Positions 9,466 through 20,307 of a DNA stretch of 64,000 bases are shown one piece after another. Under the pieces are notes generated by a model, which saw only the letters and a program-made list of their open reading frames with translations, did not search any database and had not been told where the DNA came from. Source of the DNA: UBA7803 sp963822255 (GTDB lineage Bacteria; Pseudomonadota; Gammaproteobacteria; Pseudomonadales; Azotimanducaceae); NCBI GenBank assembly GCA_963822255.1, contig CAWGGV010000006.1, positions 661,576-725,575 on the forward strand, given 5' to 3'. The first letter of the stretch is position 1; every line of letters begins with the position of its first letter. The translations under genes and the position numbers were made by a program.

Positions 9466-12400
9466 TTACCCTTTGCTCCGCTCGAAGCTATACCGCAGCG
9501 ACACGCCGTAGAGTCGCGGATCGGTCAGGAAGTAGTTGCGGTAGAAACCGGACGTATCCGACGTCAGGTACTTGCCCGTGACGTTGTCCTCGTCCTGCAG
9601 GTTCCGCACCCAGGCCTTTGCCATCCAATGACCGTCGTTGCTCTCGTAGATCAGCGACGCGTTGTGCTGATCCCAGGAGTCGATCTTATCGCCGGGGGTG
9701 TTGAATTCCCGGGCGTAGGAGTCGCTCTGCCAGTAGTAGTCCCAGCGCGCAGTCAGCGAACCCGCGATGAAGTCGATCGGCCAGGTGTAGGCCAGGCCGA
9801 CGTGGACGGTCTGCTCAGGCGAGTTCGGCAACTGGTTGCCGTCCAGGCTCTGAGCGAAGCCATCGGAGGTCTCTCACGCCACGTGTTCAGGGATTACCAG
9901 CCGAATCCACCGCAGTCCGTCGAGATAGCTCGAGAGAAGTACGCAGGGATGCCGTTGGGATAGATTGGCATTCGGCGCCACCTGCGGACAGGTCGGTACC
10001 ATTGGGATTCTGCTGCGCTCAGCGCCCGACAGGCGCGTACGCATCCTGAATGAGAGCCGGGGTGATCTGGTCGACCTGGGCGACGTAGTTGACGCCGGTC
10101 AGGGAGCCCGCATCGATGTTCTCGAGGGTGATGTAGTTGGGATCACCCGCCGTGCGATCGATCGGGTCCACCGACTCGGATCCGGCCACCTTGGCGTTCA
10201 GCCAGGAGTAGGCCACGTCCAGCGAGAGGCCCGGCAGGAACTCCGGCTGGAACACCGACTCCAGCTCCGCGCCTTTGATGATGGCGTTGATGTTGTCGTT
10301 GATGGACGTGTTGTTGGCGATACGGGTCACCTGCAGACCACGGTAGTCGTAGAAGAAGAACGCGCCGTTCAACTGCAGCGTGCCGTCCAGCAGCGTGTTC
10401 TTCGTGCCGACTTCCAGCGAGTCCACGTGCTCGGGCTTGAACGTGTAGGCGGCGGTGCCGCTGTTCACGAACGCCTCGTTGAGCGGCGGGTTGAAGCCGC
10501 CAGGCTTGTAGCCACGGGTGTAGAACACGTACATCATGCTGTCGTCGTTCAAGGTCACGTCGACGCCGATGCGGCCGGTAAGCTCCTTCCACTCAGCGTT
10601 GTCCGGGCTGCCGGTCAGAGCGCGGCGCTCGCCGAAGCCCGGCGCCGGGGGCACCGAGAGCGCTGATGGCGAAGCCGCTCCGGGCTGATACGCCGGCGTC
10701 GTGGCCGCCGCGTCGAGCTGGGCCTGCGTGGCTCCGTAATACATGGCGAGATCGCTCTCGGGAGACCCGGGGGCCAGCGGGCCGAGCAGGATGTTCAACG
10801 TTCGCGTCCAGCTCGTGCCGGTACCACCCGTGCCGGAACCGCCGTTGGTGACGTAGTTCGGATCCAGCAGCCCAAGGCCGACCAACACGTCAGGCGTAGG
10901 CAGGCTCGCCCCGACCGCATTCGCATTGATCGCGTTGAAGAGGATGCTGGTGTCGGACACGTCCTTCTTGTCGTCGTTCCAGCGCAGGCCAGCCGTCAGC
11001 TTCACCGTTGGCGTCAGCTGGAAGTAGGTCTCGCCGAATACTGAGTAGCTTTCGGTCTTGTTGGAGCCGTTGGGCGCGCCGGTGGCGTCGAACATGGTCG
11101 GATACAGCGGCGGGAAGCCGAGGGGCCCTACACCGTACACGCCCACCAGGTCCAGCGTGTTGGCCACCACGTAGTAGTCGCCGTTGGAATCGGCCTTCGT
11201 GTAGTTGGTGCCAACGATGAAGTTGAACATACCATCATAGGTGCGACTGCACCTTGGCCTCGACGGTCTTGTAGGTGGCGTCGCTGTCCGACTGGTCGTA
11301 GGCGAACACCCGGGTCGGATCGGCAGGGTACGCGCAACCGCCGAAGATACCGGACGTGCCGTCGTTGAAATTACACTGGCTGCTCGTCCAGTCTGCGGAC
11401 ACCTTCCCGGCCGGCTCCGACGTGGGCCAGAGCCCCTGCGGGTTCAACGGCGTGGCATAGAGGTTGAAGCCCACGTCCATGTTGTAGTCCTGACGGGTGT
11501 AGTACCTGGAATCCATGAAGCCGCCCTGAAGGCTGACCGTGTACTTGGGCAGGTCGTAGTAGAACGAAGCGGTCCAGAGATTCTCGTTGTACTGGTAGGT
11601 CGGCTCGAAGTCCGTGTGCATCTTACGGAAGCCGGTGGACGTGACCGGGAACGCGTTGGTCGGCGTAGGATCGCCCAGCACCACGGCGCCATTCAGGCCG
11701 CCGAAGATGCCGCCGGTGGTGGTGCCGGAATTGGGCGTGTCGAAGCCGAAACCGTTGGGCTCGCAGCCGATGACGGGGATGGCGCTGCGTGCACAGACCT
11801 GGTTGGTGATGCGCACTCTGTCGTCGTCCTCGTTGAAGCGCTGGTACTGGACCCACATCCGGGCGTTGTCGGTGATCTGCCACAGCGCGGTGGCCCGCAC
11901 GGAGTAGAGATCGCGCCCGTCGACGTCGCTGTCGATTCCGTTGAGCGTGCAGGGCTGGGTCTGCGGGTTGGCCATGGTCGACCCGGGTACCAGGCAATCA
12001 CCCACCTGACCGTCCGCGGTATTGCGGATGTAGCCGTCGCGCTTCAGATACATGCCGGCGACGCGGACCGCGAAGTTGTCCATCAGGGGGATGTTGATGG
12101 CGCCCTTGGCGCGCTTGTCGTTGTAGCCGCCCCCTTCCGCCTCCAGAAAGCCGTCCCAGCTGTCGAACTCGGGCTGCTTGGTGACCATGTTGATGGCGCC
12201 GCCGGTGGCGTTCCGGCCGAACAGGGTGCCCTGCGGCCCCCTCAATACTTCCACCCGTTCCATGTCATAGAACTCGGCGGCGGGCAGGTTGGTGGGCACC
12301 GGAATCTCGTTCTGGTGGATCGAAACGCCGGATTCACCGGACGCCGAGATCACCAGTCGGCCGATGCCCCGGATGCTGAAGCTGGAGCCGCCGAAGTTGG

Positions 12401-12671
12401 TGGCGGTAAAGCTCACATTGGGCGCGTTGAGCTGCAGATCCGACGGACTGACGATCTGCTTGTCTTCCATCATGCTGCCGGTGAAAGCGCTCACCGCGAT
12501 TGGTACGTCCTGCAGACTCTCCTCCGCCCGCTGGGCGGTGACGACGACCTCTTCGATGGCCTTTCCGCCGGAAGTCGCAGCAGCGGAAGCCAGTGGAGTG
12601 CACAACAGAAATCCTGAGACCAGCAGACCGGTGACAGCGGTCCGCTTGCGGTAAGGTAATACTGCGTTCAT
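9466..12671 (-). CDS. TonB-dependent receptor, frameshifted
   Basis: A second outer-membrane TonB receptor. The start at 12671 gives a signal peptide (GLLVSGFLLCTPLASAAA), the IEEVVVTAQR segment, a plug with RGPQGTLFGRNATGG, and barrel sequence to KVQSH. One extra base near 11240 shifts the frame; deleting one C restores HYDGMFNFIVGTNYTKAD and continues to 10019. A second damaged stretch, about 9860-10020, holds several shifts and a stop; the frame ETSDGFAQSLDGNQLPNSPE then leads into the last barrel strands, ending GVSLRYSFERSKG at 9466. All parts are in family order, so this is one gene of about 1060 residues with consensus errors, or less likely a recent pseudogene. A strong terminator follows. 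Confidence 0.85.
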
Positions 12672-12737
12672 GAAATCCCCTCTAATCGGAACGTAGCCGC
12701 GTACCGCGCGGCCTCCTCTCGTCCGAACCGCTAGTAT

Positions 12738-12751
12738 AAGAACACGTTCTA
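12738..12751. promoter_or_regulatory. Palindromic operator AGAACACGTTCT upstream of second TonB receptor
   Basis: A perfect 12-bp palindrome, AGAACACGTTCT at 12739-12750, lies 68 bases upstream of the receptor start. Its core AACnnGTT is shared with the site at 9299-9312. It fits the usual size and place of a TetR-family operator. The regulator is not in this window. Confidence 0.45.
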
Positions 12752-12810
12752 ATTACCTGTCAACCGCTGGCAGCCAATCCGGGCCTCGGAACTGTCCGAC
12801 ACGCCGATGT

Positions 12811-13353
12811 TCAGATCCGCGCGCACCATTTTCGAGCCATTCTCAGCATGGACTCCTCGTTGGAATATTCGCTCAGCCGCTCGATCGGTGCCCAGGCAAG
12901 CTCCAGGGACTCTTCGCTCACAGTGAAGCCTTCCCAGCACCCGACCGTCTCGAGGGCGAAGCGCACGTCGTAGTGCAGGTGAGCGGGATCCTGACCGCGC
13001 GCTGGAATCCGGTGAACGTCGAGATCGAAGATCGCGGTGGACAACGGCCTCACGTCGAGGCCGGACTCCTCCCGGGCCTCCGCCATCGCCACCTGCAGAG
13101 TCGTTGGGTTACCGTCACTGTGGCCGCCGAGCTGCAGCCAGCGCCCCAGCTTCTTGTGATGAGTCAGCAGCACGCGGTTCCCCTGCTGATTCACCAGCCA
13201 GGCAGAGCCCGTGATGTGCCCTTCCCGCAGCTCGCGGTCGAAGCAGCGCTCGTTGCGCTGCACGAAGTCGAGGAACCTTGCGGTGACGGCCCGTTCTTCG
13301 GGATGGCGTCCGGCATACTCGCCGAGGAGCGCGATGAGGGCTTGCCGGTGCAT
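12811..13353 (-). CDS. Nudix hydrolase
   Basis: A Nudix-superfamily hydrolase of about 180 residues, which would hydrolyse a nucleoside diphosphate linked to another moiety. The Nudix helix region reads GGHSDGNPTTLQVAMAEARE followed by ESGLD. The EE..GL part of the consensus is kept, but the first Glu and the Arg are replaced, so metal binding may differ from the classic motif. The start MHRQALIALLGEYAGRHPEE at 13353 is preferred because it matches the usual opening of this subgroup; an in-frame ATG at 13380 would add nine residues. The substrate is unknown. It is divergent from the ABM gene that follows. Confidence 0.85.
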   Translation of the reverse strand: MHRQALIALLGEYAGRHPEERAVTARFLDFVQRNERCFDRELREGHITGSAWLVNQQGNRVLLTHHKKLGRWLQLGGHSDGNPTTLQVAMAEAREESGLDVRPLSTAIFDLDVHRIPARGQDPAHLHYDVRFALETVGCWEGFTVSEESLELAWAPIERLSEYSNEESMLRMARKWCARI

Positions 13354-13438
13354 GGCGCGAGTATAAGGAAAGGGGCTCATGGAGTACTGCCCCTGTTATG
13401 ATGCTCCTGCCGCGTCATCTATCCAGGGGAGACACTCC

Positions 13439-13726
13439 ATGACCATTGCCGTCATCGCCAGACTGAACGTCGCCGAGGGAAAGGAAGCGGAATTCGAAAA
13501 AACCATGCTGGGGCTGGCCGCCCAGGTGCGTGCCAACGAGAGCGGCAATCAGCTCTACACGCTGTGCAAGGACGAAGAGGGCCGCTACCTCGTGCTCGAG
13601 CTGTACGACAGCCCCGAGGCGCTCGCCGAGCACGGGCAGTCTCAGCACTTCAAGGACGCCGGGCAGAAGTTCGCCGGGCTGATGGCGGGACGGCCCGAGA
13701 TCCAGCGGCTCGAAGTCGTCGGCTGA
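13439..13726 (+). CDS. Antibiotic biosynthesis monooxygenase (ABM) domain protein
   Basis: A small 95-residue ferredoxin-like-fold protein of the ABM family (compare YgiN). It opens MTIAVIARLNVAEGKEAEFE and contains the typical ANESGNQLYTLCKDEE and LYDSPEALAEHGQSQHF segments. Such proteins form dimers and may act as quinol or heme-related monooxygenases, but many have no proven activity. ATG 13439 has a good ribosome site (AGGGGAGA) about eight bases upstream; the longer frame from 13379 has none. It stands alone, followed by a REP palindrome cluster. Confidence 0.85.
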   Translation: MTIAVIARLNVAEGKEAEFEKTMLGLAAQVRANESGNQLYTLCKDEEGRYLVLELYDSPEALAEHGQSQHFKDAGQKFAGLMAGRPEIQRLEVVG

Positions 13727-13735
13727 CCGACGACT

Positions 13736-13829
13736 GTGGGAGCGACCTCGTACCTGTGGGAGCGACCTCCTGGTCGCGATCGACCTGGTCGCGATCGACG
13801 CCGGATCGCGACCAGGAGGTCGCTCCCAC
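13736..13829. repeat. REP palindrome cluster
   Basis: Units of the form GTGGGAGCGACCTCCTGGTC appear in both orientations around short direct repeats (GGTCGCGATCGAC twice), forming a large imperfect hairpin. It lies directly after the ABM stop and may help protect or terminate the transcript. Confidence 0.8.
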
Positions 13830-13904
13830 ACACACAATCAGGTTCTGCTGCGCACACAACCAAGTCGTGGTTTCAGACACAACCAGGTCGTGGGTCCCAC
13901 ACGG

Positions 13905-15716
13905 TCATGCCTGAATGTCGAAAAGCTCCGCGAGCTGCTCGGTCATGGCGCCGCCGAGCTGCTCGGCGTCGGTGATGGTCACCGCCCGCCGGTAGTGGTG
14001 GGTGACGTCGTGGCCGATGCCGATGGCGATGAGCTGCACCGGCGAGTGGCTCTCGATCATGTCGATGGCGTACTTCAGATGCTGCTCCAGATAGTTGCTG
14101 GCATTCACCAGCAGAGTGGAGTTGTCCACCGGTAGCCCGTCCGAAATCACCATGAGCACCTTGCGCTCTTCCTGACGGGTGACCAGCCGGTTGTGCGCCC
14201 AGATCAGCGCCTCGCCGTCGATGTTCTCCTTCAGCAACTCCTCACGCATCATCAATCCGAGATTGCGCCGTGCCCGCTGCCACGGGTCGTCCGCGGCCTT
14301 GTAGATGATGTGGCGCAGGTCGTTGAGCCGGCCGGGATTGGCTGGCTTGCCCTCGGCAATCCATTTCTCCCGCGACTGGCCGCCCCGCCACGCGCGGGTG
14401 GTGAAACCGAGCACCTCCACCCGCACCGAGCAACGCTCGAGGGTCCGGCCGAGGATGTCGGCGCACATGGCGGCGATGGTGATGGAGCGGCCGCGCATGG
14501 AGCCCGAGCTGTCGATCAGCATGGTCACCACGGTGTCGCGGAACTTCATCTCCTTTTCCTGCTTGTAGGCCAGGGGATTCATGGGGTCCGCGATCACCTG
14601 GGCCAACCGCGAGCTGTCCAGCACCCCTTCCTCGAGATCGAACTCCCAGGTGCGGTTCTGCTTGGCCAGCAGCTTGCGCTGCAGTCGGTTTGCGAGCTTG
14701 GACGTGGCGTGCTGCAGCGACAGGAGCTGCTGGTCCAGCAGCGCCCGCAGACGGATCAACTCCTCGGAGTCGCACAGCTCCTCGGCCCGCACCACCTCAT
14801 CGAACTCCGTGGCGTACGCCTTGTAGTTGACGTCGACGCGAATCCGACCGGCCTCGTCCGGCAGGTTCGGCGGCTGCTCCTCGGGATCCGCCTCGGCGCC
14901 GAGCTCGTCCATGTCGACGTCGGCGTCCATCTCCACCAGGCTGGTCTCGCCCTCGGCGCTCTCGTCCACTGCGGATTCGTCGTCGAGCACCACGTCCTCA
15001 GGGCTCGCGTCGGAGTCGGCGTTGTCGCTCTCGTCGACCGTTTCCACATCGTCGCTCGACTCGTCGGAGTCGGTGGGCTCGTCGAGCTCGGCTTCCAGCC
15101 CCAGGTCGACCAGGATGCGCCGGCAGACGTCGGCGAACTTGCTCTGGTCGAGCATGTGCTCCTTCAGCCGCTCGATGTCTGCGCCGGCGTGCTCCTCCAC
15201 GTAGTCCCGCCAGAATTGCACCACGTGCTCGGCCGACGGCGGCAACGGCCGGCCGGTGAGGTGCTGACGCACCAGCAGACCCACGGCCACCGACAGCGGG
15301 GCTTCGGACTCCACGGTGATGGTGTCGAAGGCCGCCTGCTTGCACTGGACCTCGAGCGACGCATCCAGGTTGTGGGCCACGCCCTGCATCCGCATGGAGC
15401 CGATGGAGGCAATCCGCGCATCCTCGATCCACTGAAACATCTCCTGGGCGGGTCCGCCCTGAGGAGAGCGCCGCTGATGCTCCGCCTCGTCGTGATACCG
15501 GAGCTTGAGCGCGTACTCGTCGCCCATACCGCGCACCGCGTCGATTTCCTCGTCCGTGGCGCCCATGCCGGGAAGCGGCACGCGGATGCGGTTGCCTCGC
15601 GCCACCGGCGGCCCCTGACCGAAGCTCACCTCCAGCTCGTTGTTGCCGGCGATGGCCCGGATGGTGGCGGTGGTAGCCCGTTTGAAAGGCTCTAATGGAT
15701 GATCTTTGTCGCTCAT
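13905..15716 (-). CDS. cobT: CobT-like protein (cobaltochelatase-type VWA subunit)
   Basis: A CobT-type protein of 603 residues. CobT with CobS forms the AAA+ chaperone part of aerobic cobaltochelatase. The N-terminal half (from MSDKDHPLEPFKRATTATIR) is the CobT family domain. A strongly acidic Asp/Glu/Ser-rich linker spans about residues 215-295. The C-terminal von Willebrand A domain carries the MIDAS motif LIDSSGSMRG and a second metal-site segment VISDGLPVDN. The start at 15716 is taken because upstream in-frame codons only translate a REP element. CobS lies just upstream in the same direction. No CobN gene is in the window, so the pair could serve another metal or AAA+/VWA client. Confidence 0.88.
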   Translation of the reverse strand: MSDKDHPLEPFKRATTATIRAIAGNNELEVSFGQGPPVARGNRIRVPLPGMGATDEEIDAVRGMGDEYALKLRYHDEAEHQRRSPQGGPAQEMFQWIEDARIASIGSMRMQGVAHNLDASLEVQCKQAAFDTITVESEAPLSVAVGLLVRQHLTGRPLPPSAEHVVQFWRDYVEEHAGADIERLKEHMLDQSKFADVCRRILVDLGLEAELDEPTDSDESSDDVETVDESDNADSDASPEDVVLDDESAVDESAEGETSLVEMDADVDMDELGAEADPEEQPPNLPDEAGRIRVDVNYKAYATEFDEVVRAEELCDSEELIRLRALLDQQLLSLQHATSKLANRLQRKLLAKQNRTWEFDLEEGVLDSSRLAQVIADPMNPLAYKQEKEMKFRDTVVTMLIDSSGSMRGRSITIAAMCADILGRTLERCSVRVEVLGFTTRAWRGGQSREKWIAEGKPANPGRLNDLRHIIYKAADDPWQRARRNLGLMMREELLKENIDGEALIWAHNRLVTRQEERKVLMVISDGLPVDNSTLLVNASNYLEQHLKYAIDMIESHSPVQLIAIGIGHDVTHHYRRAVTITDAEQLGGAMTEQLAELFDIQA

Positions 15717-15737
15717 GGTTAGCCGCTGGCAACTGAA

Positions 15738-15804
15738 GTGGGAGCGACCTCCCGGTCGCGATTTCGCTGCCTGATACAGATCGCGACCGGGAGGTCGCTC
15801 CCAC
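15738..15804. repeat. REP palindrome pair between cobS and cobT
   Basis: Two inverted units, GTGGGAGCGACCTCCCGGTC and its complement, enclose about 20 bases. The pair fills the cobS-cobT gap and reads as an open frame into cobT, which produces a false N-terminal extension. Confidence 0.85.
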
Positions 15805-15816
15805 AACGGGTAGGCA

Positions 15817-16818
15817 CTACGCGCTCTTCAGCGTGATCCCGCGGGTTGCATCACCGAGGTCCTCGCCCATGCAGCGCTGGTAGTACTCGGCGACGATGGG
15901 CCGCTCCAGCTCGTCGCACTTGTTCAGGAACGTCACGCGAAAGGCGAACCCCATGTCGCCGAAGATCTCGGCGTTCTGCGCCCAGGTGAGCACGGTGCGC
16001 GGCGACATCACCACCGACACGTCACCGTTGATGAAGCCCTGACGGGTCAGCTCCGCCACCGATACCATGCTGGATACGGTGCGCCTGCCTTTATCCGTCT
16101 CGCCGTAGTGCTTGGCCTTGCCGAGCACGATCTTCAGCTCGTCGTCGTGGGGCAGGTAGTTCAAGGTGGTGACGATGCTCCAGCGGTCCATCTGGCCCTG
16201 GTTGATCTGCTGGGTGCCGTGATACAGACCGGTGGTGTCGCCCAGCCCGATGGTGTTGGTAGTGGCGAACAGCCGGAAATACGGATGCGGCTCGATGACC
16301 TTGTTCTGGTCGAGCAAGGTCAGCTTGCCCTCCACTTCCAGCACCCGCTGGATCACGAACATCACGTCCGGTCGGCCGGCGTCGTACTCGTCGAACACCA
16401 GCGCCACCGGATGCTGCAGTGCCCACGGCAGCATCCCCTCGCGGAACTCCGTGACCTGTTGGCCTTCGCGGATGACGATCGCGTCCTTGCCGATCAGGTC
16501 GATGCGGCTGATGTGGCTGTCGAGGTTGATGCGCACGCACGGCCAGTTCAGCCGCGCCGCCACCTGCTCGATGTGGGTGGATTTGCCGGTGCCATGGTAC
16601 CCCTGGATCATCACCCGTCGGTTGTGGGCGAACCCGGCGAGAATGGCCAGCGTGGTCGCGCGGTCGAAGCGGTAGTCCTCGTCGATCAGCGGAACGTAGT
16701 CGGTACGGCGGCTGAATGCCGGCACTTCCAGGTCCTGGTCGATGCCGAACACCTCCCGCACGGCCACCGTGGTGTCCGGTACCATCTCGGGAGAAAGCCC
16801 TGCTTCCTCGTGTGCCAC
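15817..16818 (-). CDS. cobS: CobS-like AAA+ ATPase (cobaltochelatase-type)
   Basis: MoxR/CobS-type AAA+ ATPase of 333 residues. It has Walker A GYHGTGKSTHIEQVA at about residue 73, Walker B ALVFDEYDAGRPD, and sensor-1 LFATTNTIGLGD. The opening region with VFGIDQDLEVPAFS is typical for CobS. It would form a hexameric ring that works with the VWA partner CobT encoded just downstream, 100 bases away across a REP pair. In cobalamin-making alphaproteobacteria they assist CobN in cobalt insertion; here CobN is not seen nearby. The pair is probably one operon. Confidence 0.9.
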   Translation of the reverse strand: MAHEEAGLSPEMVPDTTVAVREVFGIDQDLEVPAFSRRTDYVPLIDEDYRFDRATTLAILAGFAHNRRVMIQGYHGTGKSTHIEQVAARLNWPCVRINLDSHISRIDLIGKDAIVIREGQQVTEFREGMLPWALQHPVALVFDEYDAGRPDVMFVIQRVLEVEGKLTLLDQNKVIEPHPYFRLFATTNTIGLGDTTGLYHGTQQINQGQMDRWSIVTTLNYLPHDDELKIVLGKAKHYGETDKGRRTVSSMVSVAELTRQGFINGDVSVVMSPRTVLTWAQNAEIFGDMGFAFRVTFLNKCDELERPIVAEYYQRCMGEDLGDATRGITLKSA

Positions 16819-17180
16819 TCGGTTTCCTCTGCTTCAGGCCAGCCCGCTATTGTAAGGAACAGCGCCGGGGTGTGACAGATCAAAACCTCCTGCGGATGTT
16901 CATTGGCGACGCCAAGAGTTGGCGAGTTCCGCCACGAGCTGCGTGACACCCATCGTGCCGTGCAATCCGGCGTTTCTGAGAAATCGCTTGGTTTTCAATC
17001 GGTTGCAGATCATCAAGCCACTTGGCACAGTTCGTGAACCGGGCGGACCTGCCCACGGCCGGTTTACGCGCCCCTTCCTGAAGCAGCATCGGCGCCCCTC
17101 ACCCCGAGCCGTGGGCCCTAAGATGATCGCGGCCACCGAGGCGCTCCGCCTCGGGCCGCGCCAGCCAGAGGGGACGCGCA
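16819..17180. other. Intergenic region between cobS and the RND gene
   Basis: About 360 bases between two divergent genes. No RNA gene or conserved ORF is visible. The only clear structure is a GC-rich hairpin at 17136-17154 (CGAGGCG stem, CTC loop) about 27 bases before the RND start. Promoters for both directions are expected here but none is distinct. Confidence 0.45.
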
Positions 17181-20100
17181 TTGATCGAGACGTTTGCCAG
17201 GCACCGGGTCGCCGCCAACCTGCTGATGGTCATGATGATGCTCGCGGGCTTCTGGGCCATCCGGTCGATGCCGTCCCAGCTCGACCCGCCCGCCGACTTC
17301 CCCATGGTATTCGTCGACGTCGACTGGGTGGGGGCGAGCGCCGAGGACGTGGAAGCTCTGGTCACGGTGCCGATCGAGCAGCAGCTACGCACCGTCACCG
17401 GCCTCCACGAGATCACTTCGCGCACCGAGAACGGCAGCACGTCGATCCGCGTCGAGTTCGACTACGACGCCGACATGACCATCGGGCTCGATCAGGTCAA
17501 GCAGCGGGTCGCCAACATCAGGAACCTTCCGCCCGACATCGAGCCGCCGCGCGTCCACCGCTTCATCGACCTGGAGCCCGTGGCGTTGCTGGAGGTAACC
17601 GGAAAGGGGGACCTCGCCGAGTTGATCCCGTTGGTGCGGGGGTTCGAGCGCGAGCTCATGTCCCGCGGCATCGAGGGCGTGCGCTACGACGGTCTGCCGA
17701 AAGAGGAGATCGCCCTCATGGTGGGCGGGAAGCGTCTCGAGGAGCTGGGGATGACCCTGGACGAGCTGGCCGCCGCCGTGTCCAAAGCCAGCCGGGACGT
17801 GCCGGCGGGCACCGTCGGACAAGGTCAGGGCAGCCGTCAGCTTCGCAGCCTCGACCAGCAGCGCCACGTCTACGGCTTCGAGCAGCTTCTGCTGGAGTCC
17901 GGCGACCAGCTCATCCGCCTGGGCGATCTCGGCCGGGTGGTGCGGCGTCCCGAGCGCGGCCAGCCCATCGTCACCAAGAACGGCCGCCCGGCCATCGAGA
18001 TGATGCTGTGGCGCAGCACCGAAGCGGACGCCTATACCGCCGAAAAGGTGGTGAGGCAGTGGCTGGCCGACGTGCAACCGGCGTTGCCGGACGGCGTCAC
18101 GGTCGGCATGTCCCAGGACATCTGGCGGCTGCTCGGCGCGCAGCTCGACCTGGTGCTGAACAACGCCTTCTCCGGCCTGGTGCTGGTGGCCGCCATGCTG
18201 TTCGCGTTCCTCTCCGGCCGGGTCGGCTGGTGGATCATGGCGGGCATCCCGGTGAGCTTCCTCATGGCGCTGGCCGGATTCCATCTGGTGTTCGGCCAGG
18301 GCATCAGCATCATCGCGCTGATCGGCTTCGTGATGGCGCTCGGCATCGTGGTGGACGACGCCATCGTGGTGGGTGAGGACGCCGCCACCCTGCACCAGGC
18401 GGGCGCCTCGCCCATGGAGGCGGCCGTCGGCAGCGCCAGACGCATGTGGGTGCCCGTGGTCACGTCGTCCATGACCACCCTCGCGGCATTCATTCCGCTG
18501 CTGCTGTTCGGCGGCCCCATGGGCCAGATCATCCTCACCCTGCCAACGGTGCTGCTCTGCATCATCCTGGCGTCCCTGGCGGAGTGCTTCCTGGTGCTGC
18601 CCGCCCACCTGAAAAAGAGCCTCGGTAGGCCCGCGCTGCGGGTGGAAGGCGCTTGGCGTGGCCGCTTCGACCGCGCCTTCGAGCGGTTCCGTGACCGGCG
18701 CTTCATGCCGCTGGTGCGGCGCGCCCTGGACTACCCCGGCGCCACCCTCTGCGCAGCGCTGGGCGGGCTGATGATCGTGATGTCGCTGCTGGCGTCTCAG
18801 CACGTGGGCGTGAACCTGGTGACCGGGTTCGACATCGAGTCTCTCGAGGCCAACGTGGCCTTCAGCGCCACCGCCACGGACGCTCAGAAGCAGCGCTTCA
18901 TGAAGCAGCTCGAGACCGAGCTCGGCGCCGTGGACACCGAGACCGGCCACGCCAATCTGCTCGGCTGGGTGGACCGGCAGAACCTCGCCAACATCAACGA
19001 CGACCGGATGATCGGCGAGCAATACGCCTCCATCGAGGCCAACTACGCCTACGAGGAGGACCGCACCGTCGCGCCCAAGGACTTCGTCCAACGCTGGCGT
19101 TCGCGCATCCAGCGCCCGGCTTACGTTGAGCAGCTCGTCATCGAGGTGAGCGGCGGCCAGAACAACGGCCAGGCTGACATGTCCCTGCGCCTGTCCGGCG
19201 ACGACCTGGAATCGGTGAAGGCCGGGGCCGAGGAGCTGGCCACCGCCCTCTCGGCCTATCCCGGCGTCTCCAACGTGGTGGACAACCTGCCCTACGGCAA
19301 GGAGCAGATCATCTTTCAGGTCACCCCGGCCGGGCGCTCGCTGGGGCTTTCGCCGGAGACCATCGGCGCCCAGCTGCGCGCCGCATACAGCGGCAGCCGG
19401 GTGCAGATCTTCAACGAGGACGACAGCGAGGTGGAGGTCCGGGTGATGCTGCCGGACCGCGAGCGCGATGATCTCGGCCACCTGGAGCAGTTCCCCATCC
19501 GCACGGCCGATGGCGGCTTCGTGCCGCTCGGCAACGTCGGCCGCCCTGTACAACCGCCGCGGCATCGATCTGATCCGGCATACCGATGGTCGCCTGTCAG
19601 TGAACGTCAGCGCCGACGTGGACCCCAACGTCGCCAATGCGTTGTCGATCACCCGCGAGGTCGAGGCCGACGTGCTGCCGGACATCCTGCGCCGGCACGA
19701 CCTGACGTTCGGCCTCGGCGGCAAGTCCCGGGAAGACCAGATCATGCTCGCCACCATGGCCATCGGCTGGCTGCTCACGCTGGTGCTCATCTACCTGATC
19801 CTCACCTGGGTGTTCGAATCCTTCCTGTGGCCGCTGGCCATCATGATGGCGATCCCGTTCGGTCTCACCGGCGCGGTGCTCGGCCACTGGATCACCGGCT
19901 GGGACATCGGCGCCATGTCGCTGCTCGCGTTCTTCTCGCTCACTGGCGTGGTGGTGAACGACGCCATCGTGCTGATCAGCTTCCTGAAGCGCCGCGTGGA
20001 GGACGGCGAGGCGCTCAAGCCCGCTCTCGAGCTGGCGGTCCGCTCGCGCTTCCGCGCCGTGCTGCTGACCTCGCTCACCACCATCGCCGGGCTGCTGCCA

Positions 20101-20307
20101 TTGATGTTCGCCACATCGAGCCTCGCGTTCTACATGGCGCCCATTGCCGTCACCCTGTGCTTCGGTCTCGGGCTCTCCACCTTGCTGGTGCTGCTGGTGA
20201 TTCCAGCCCTGATCCTGTTGCTGGAAGGCCTGCGCAGCACCGGCGGGCGGCTCGTCGGCCGCGCGACCCGCGGCGGGCATCCCTCCCTGTCAGAAGGAGC
20301 TTCGTGA
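17181..20307 (+). CDS. RND-family efflux transporter permease, one frameshift
   Basis: An inner-membrane proton-driven efflux pump of the AcrB/MMPL-like RND superfamily, about 1040 residues. The start is TTG 17181 with AGAGGGG about eight bases upstream, giving MIETFARHRVAANLLMVMMM, a normal RND opening. The first half has the transmembrane motif GFVMALGIVVDDAIVVGED that carries the proton-relay Asp residues. One frame change lies near 19540; the second frame continues ALYNRRGIDLIRHTDGRLSV through the second set of helices (FSLTGVVVNDAIVLISFLKR) to TGA 20305-20307. The pump gene precedes its membrane fusion protein, the reverse of the commonest order. No outer-membrane channel gene is adjacent. 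Confidence 0.87.

Noticed and set aside
9466..12671. Second TonB receptor as a true pseudogene
   Set aside because: The break near 11240 is repaired by removing one C and all family segments are in order; error is more likely, though 9860-10020 is more damaged.
17385..19790. 801-codon minus-strand open frame across the RND gene
   Set aside because: Antisense shadow of a GC-rich gene; rich in Gly, His, Gln and Arg without domains.
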